Positions 49,265 through 50,973 of a stretch of DNA of 50,973 nt are shown here, one piece after another. Source of the DNA: a virus; IMG/VR virus record IMGVR_UViG_3300018080_000032, positions 1-50,973 of that record. One strand, given 5' to 3'. Every line of letters begins with the position of its first letter. Position 1 is the first letter of the stretch. A program made the position numbers and the translations under genes. The notes under the pieces were generated by a model. It saw nothing but the letters and a program-made list of their open reading frames with translations, searched no databases and was not told the DNA's origin.

Positions 49265-49360
49265 TCACCTCCTGATCAGCCATCGAATCGTCCAGATGTT
49301 CGCCGCCGTGATTGCCGCGAACGCGAGTGCCACCGTCAGGAGTGCGAACCAGTCGCTCAT
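49265..49360 (-). CDS. Small single-span membrane protein
   Basis: 31 residues: hydrophobic helix ('FALLTVALAFAAITAANIW') with a basic end (RWLIRR). ATGA overlap with the glycosidase stop. One of several tiny membrane genes here. Confidence 0.6.
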   Translation of the reverse strand: MSDWFALLTVALAFAAITAANIWTIRWLIRR

Positions 49361-50505
49361 CGCCCCAATAGCCTCCCGGCCAACATGGCTAGGGATGCAT
49401 CCGTCAGCCCGAAGCCCCGCTGATCCCACGGATCTCCCGATTGATCTGCGCGGTAGATGATCGCCAGCGGGATGTCCTCCGCCTCAAGCACGTCCAGCAT
49501 GTTGCCAAGAACGGCATGTTGTTGCGGCGAGTTGTCCCCGAACTCCGTCACCCAGATCGGCACCGAGCTCGGCAAGTACTTGTGGACCAGCTTGCGGAAC
49601 TCCTGCAGCTTGCTTGCGTCCGACGCCCAGCCGCCCGCGTGGTACAGGTGCACTGCCGCCGCGTCCAAGCACTCGCCGTTGCGTGTGCCTGGACACTGGT
49701 AGCCCGAGAGCGCCCTGAAGTAGCGATCGGCCCACCAGTATTGGGCGGTGGTCTCGAAGGTGAGGCCCGGAGCCGATACAATCAGAGCTGGCGTATTGGC
49801 CACTCGCTGCCTAGCGTCGGTGATCTCGCTGCGCGTACCGGCCAGCGGGTCTACACCTGATGTAGCCTCGCGGACTGCCGTGTAGACCGCCGCCTGCCGG
49901 TAGGCGAAGAACTCCGGCCCCTGAGCACACTGGTCCGGCTCGTTGTCGGCCCGCATCGCAATCAGCCGCGGGCCGAAGGTGCGAGCCAGGTGCGCCACCT
50001 CTTGCGCATACTGCGCTGAGCTGCCGGGGTAGCAGGTGCCGTAAGTGGCGAGGGAGGCAACGAGCCCGGCGGCCTCGGCCTTGGAGATCTCCCCGTTGGC
50101 CCAGGCGTCGACGTTCTTGCCCGGCTCCTGCTGCACCCTTACGTCGGCGAGCTCGATGCCCGCCGCCGGGACTCTCTCCCACGAGGATGCGGGCTCGTTG
50201 CCAAGCCACCGCGCCCCCACGAGGATCGGGCAGTAGACTGGCCGCGTTGGTACAGCCGTGGGCAGAATTGTCGGACGAGGTGTGACTTCCGTGCCGTGGG
50301 CTGTTGGCGTCGGCACTAGATCCGGCGTTCGTGTTAGTGTTTGCGACGGTATTACACTAGGCGGCGGCGTCATCGTGGCGCAGACTGTCACTTCCCAGCA
50401 CACCTCGCCGGGGGCGCACTCTGCCTCACTGTCCGCGCCAATGGCGACGGCCAGCAGCCACGCCAGGACGAACGCCAGCAGGAACGCCAGGAGCCAGCGC
50501 TTCAT
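49357..50505 (-). CDS. Secreted clan GH-A-like glycosidase
   Basis: 382 residues. N-terminal signal/anchor helix (about 5-23), Thr/Pro-rich linker about 45-92, then a TIM-barrel-like domain with 'MRADNEPDQC' (acid/base Glu) and 'PIWVTEFGDNSP' (nucleophile Glu). The Thr/Pro linker is like those of Chloroflexota exported enzymes. It could attack cell-surface glycans from outside the membrane. Confidence 0.72.
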   Translation of the reverse strand: MKRWLLAFLLAFVLAWLLAVAIGADSEAECAPGEVCWEVTVCATMTPPPSVIPSQTLTRTPDLVPTPTAHGTEVTPRPTILPTAVPTRPVYCPILVGARWLGNEPASSWERVPAAGIELADVRVQQEPGKNVDAWANGEISKAEAAGLVASLATYGTCYPGSSAQYAQEVAHLARTFGPRLIAMRADNEPDQCAQGPEFFAYRQAAVYTAVREATSGVDPLAGTRSEITDARQRVANTPALIVSAPGLTFETTAQYWWADRYFRALSGYQCPGTRNGECLDAAAVHLYHAGGWASDASKLQEFRKLVHKYLPSSVPIWVTEFGDNSPQQHAVLGNMLDVLEAEDIPLAIIYRADQSGDPWDQRGFGLTDASLAMLAGRLLGR

Positions 50506-50732
50506 GGCAGGTATCCCGCGAAGCCGAACGGTGCCTCGTCGCCCCAGTCGTCACCGTCGTAGTCGTCCGTGTAGGGGTCCGGCGCCCCGACGGCGCCCGT
50601 GAACTCCGGCGAGTCGGCCATGACGTGTACCGTCCGATCCGGCTCATACGACACGGCGCGCATCACGAGATAGATGCTCGCCGGAATGGCCGCGATAGCC
50701 GACACGAGAACGCAGGCCGTGGGGCGGTCCAT
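50502..50732 (-). CDS. Single-span membrane protein
   Basis: 76 residues: hydrophobic helix (about 6-26), then a very acidic tail ('PDPYTDDYDGDDWGDEAP'). ATGA overlap with the glycosidase. Unknown, possibly part of the lysis set. Confidence 0.6.
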   Translation of the reverse strand: MDRPTACVLVSAIAAIPASIYLVMRAVSYEPDRTVHVMADSPEFTGAVGAPDPYTDDYDGDDWGDEAPFGFAGYLP

Positions 50733-50830
50733 CAGCTCATCAGCCAGTCGAGCACAGCGCTGGCCAAGCGAATCGTGACCAGTGCAGCCACGACTAGCGG
50801 GACCAGCGTCAATCGTGCTATTGTCGCCAT
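50732..50830 (-). CDS. Small single-span membrane protein, first gene of lysis region
   Basis: 32 residues, one hydrophobic helix ('LTLVPLVVAALVTIRLAS'). AGGAGG before the ATG at 50830, just downstream of the hairpin at the tail-lysis junction. Confidence 0.55.
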   Translation of the reverse strand: MATIARLTLVPLVVAALVTIRLASAVLDWLMS

Positions 50831-50850
50831 GCGGACCTCCTACGGTCTGC

Positions 50851-50973
50851 TCTGAGCGGGGGCAATCCTGTCCAGGGGCCGCCCCCGCTCACCCTACGTC
50901 TCTCTACCGGATATGTCGGCAACCAACGCCAGGACTCTGGCCTTCCCTTGCGTGCAATCACCCGGCACCAACA
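50851..50973. repeat. Terminal direct repeat, right copy
   Basis: Exact copy of 1-123. Joining the two copies gives a 50,850-bp circle in which the lysis region (50830 downward) follows directly after the tail operon that ends at 44. Confidence 0.97.

Overview
The window is one circular tailed-phage genome. Bases 1-123 recur exactly at 50851-50973, so the unit is 50,850 bp and the ends are an assembly overlap. It looks like a temperate siphovirus. It has a tyrosine integrase, two short LexA-type winged-helix repressors, a Mu-like head module (Mu gp29-type portal fused to a MuF domain, gpI-type protease/scaffold, gpT-type capsid protein) and a non-contractile tail with a 1385-residue tape measure. 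The DNA is GC-rich. Three secreted phage proteins carry long Thr/Pro linkers (TPTPT-like) of the kind common in Chloroflexota exported proteins, so a Chloroflexota host is my best guess; this is inference only.

Almost everything is read leftward on the minus strand, with genes joined by ATGA or GTGA stop/start overlaps. From right to left on the circle: accessory and integration region (43.7-36.2 kb: methyltransferase-Mrr fusion, integrase, HAD phosphatase, DUF559-like nuclease, two repressor-size regulators, and a few plus-strand genes); recombination region (36.1-32.3 kb: SbcC/RecF-like ATPase, RecE-like exonuclease, RecT-like partner); small early genes, a tRNA-Ile(GAU) and a LexA-like regulator (32.3-30.6 kb); nucleic-acid modification and unknown genes (30.6-26.8 kb, including a DUF5131 gene with an inserted HNH endonuclease); replication (26.8-24.5 kb: DnaA-domain-IV protein, DnaD-like initiator with internal iterons, DnaC-like loader with zinc ribbons); late region (23.4-0 kb: terminase, tail-fibre-like protein, portal, protease/scaffold, decoration, capsid, connectors, tail tube, G/GT frameshift chaperones, tape measure, Dit-like and Gp37-like tail-tip proteins). 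The tail operon ends at a strong hairpin (3-41). Past it, on the circular map, follows the lysis region (50.8-43.9 kb): small membrane proteins, two clan GH-A-like glycosidases, an amidase, an XhlA-like protein, a metallophosphoesterase and a DUF1874 protein resembling the AcrIII-1 cyclic-tetra-adenylate nuclease.

The most unusual item is at 42471-43040. A secreted Thr/Pro-rich protein gene is broken by a premature stop, yet flipping the 124 bp between two 8-bp inverted repeats (42563-42686) restores one uninterrupted 189-residue reading frame. This is either an invertible on/off switch or a recent inversion. Other items worth following: a 30-bp motif repeated before the terminase and before the capsid genes (candidate late promoter), a structured leader ending in an intrinsic terminator between portal and protease (candidate small RNA or attenuator), four iterons inside the DnaD-like gene (candidate origin), and tandem E3-binding-like domains in a head/tail gene.
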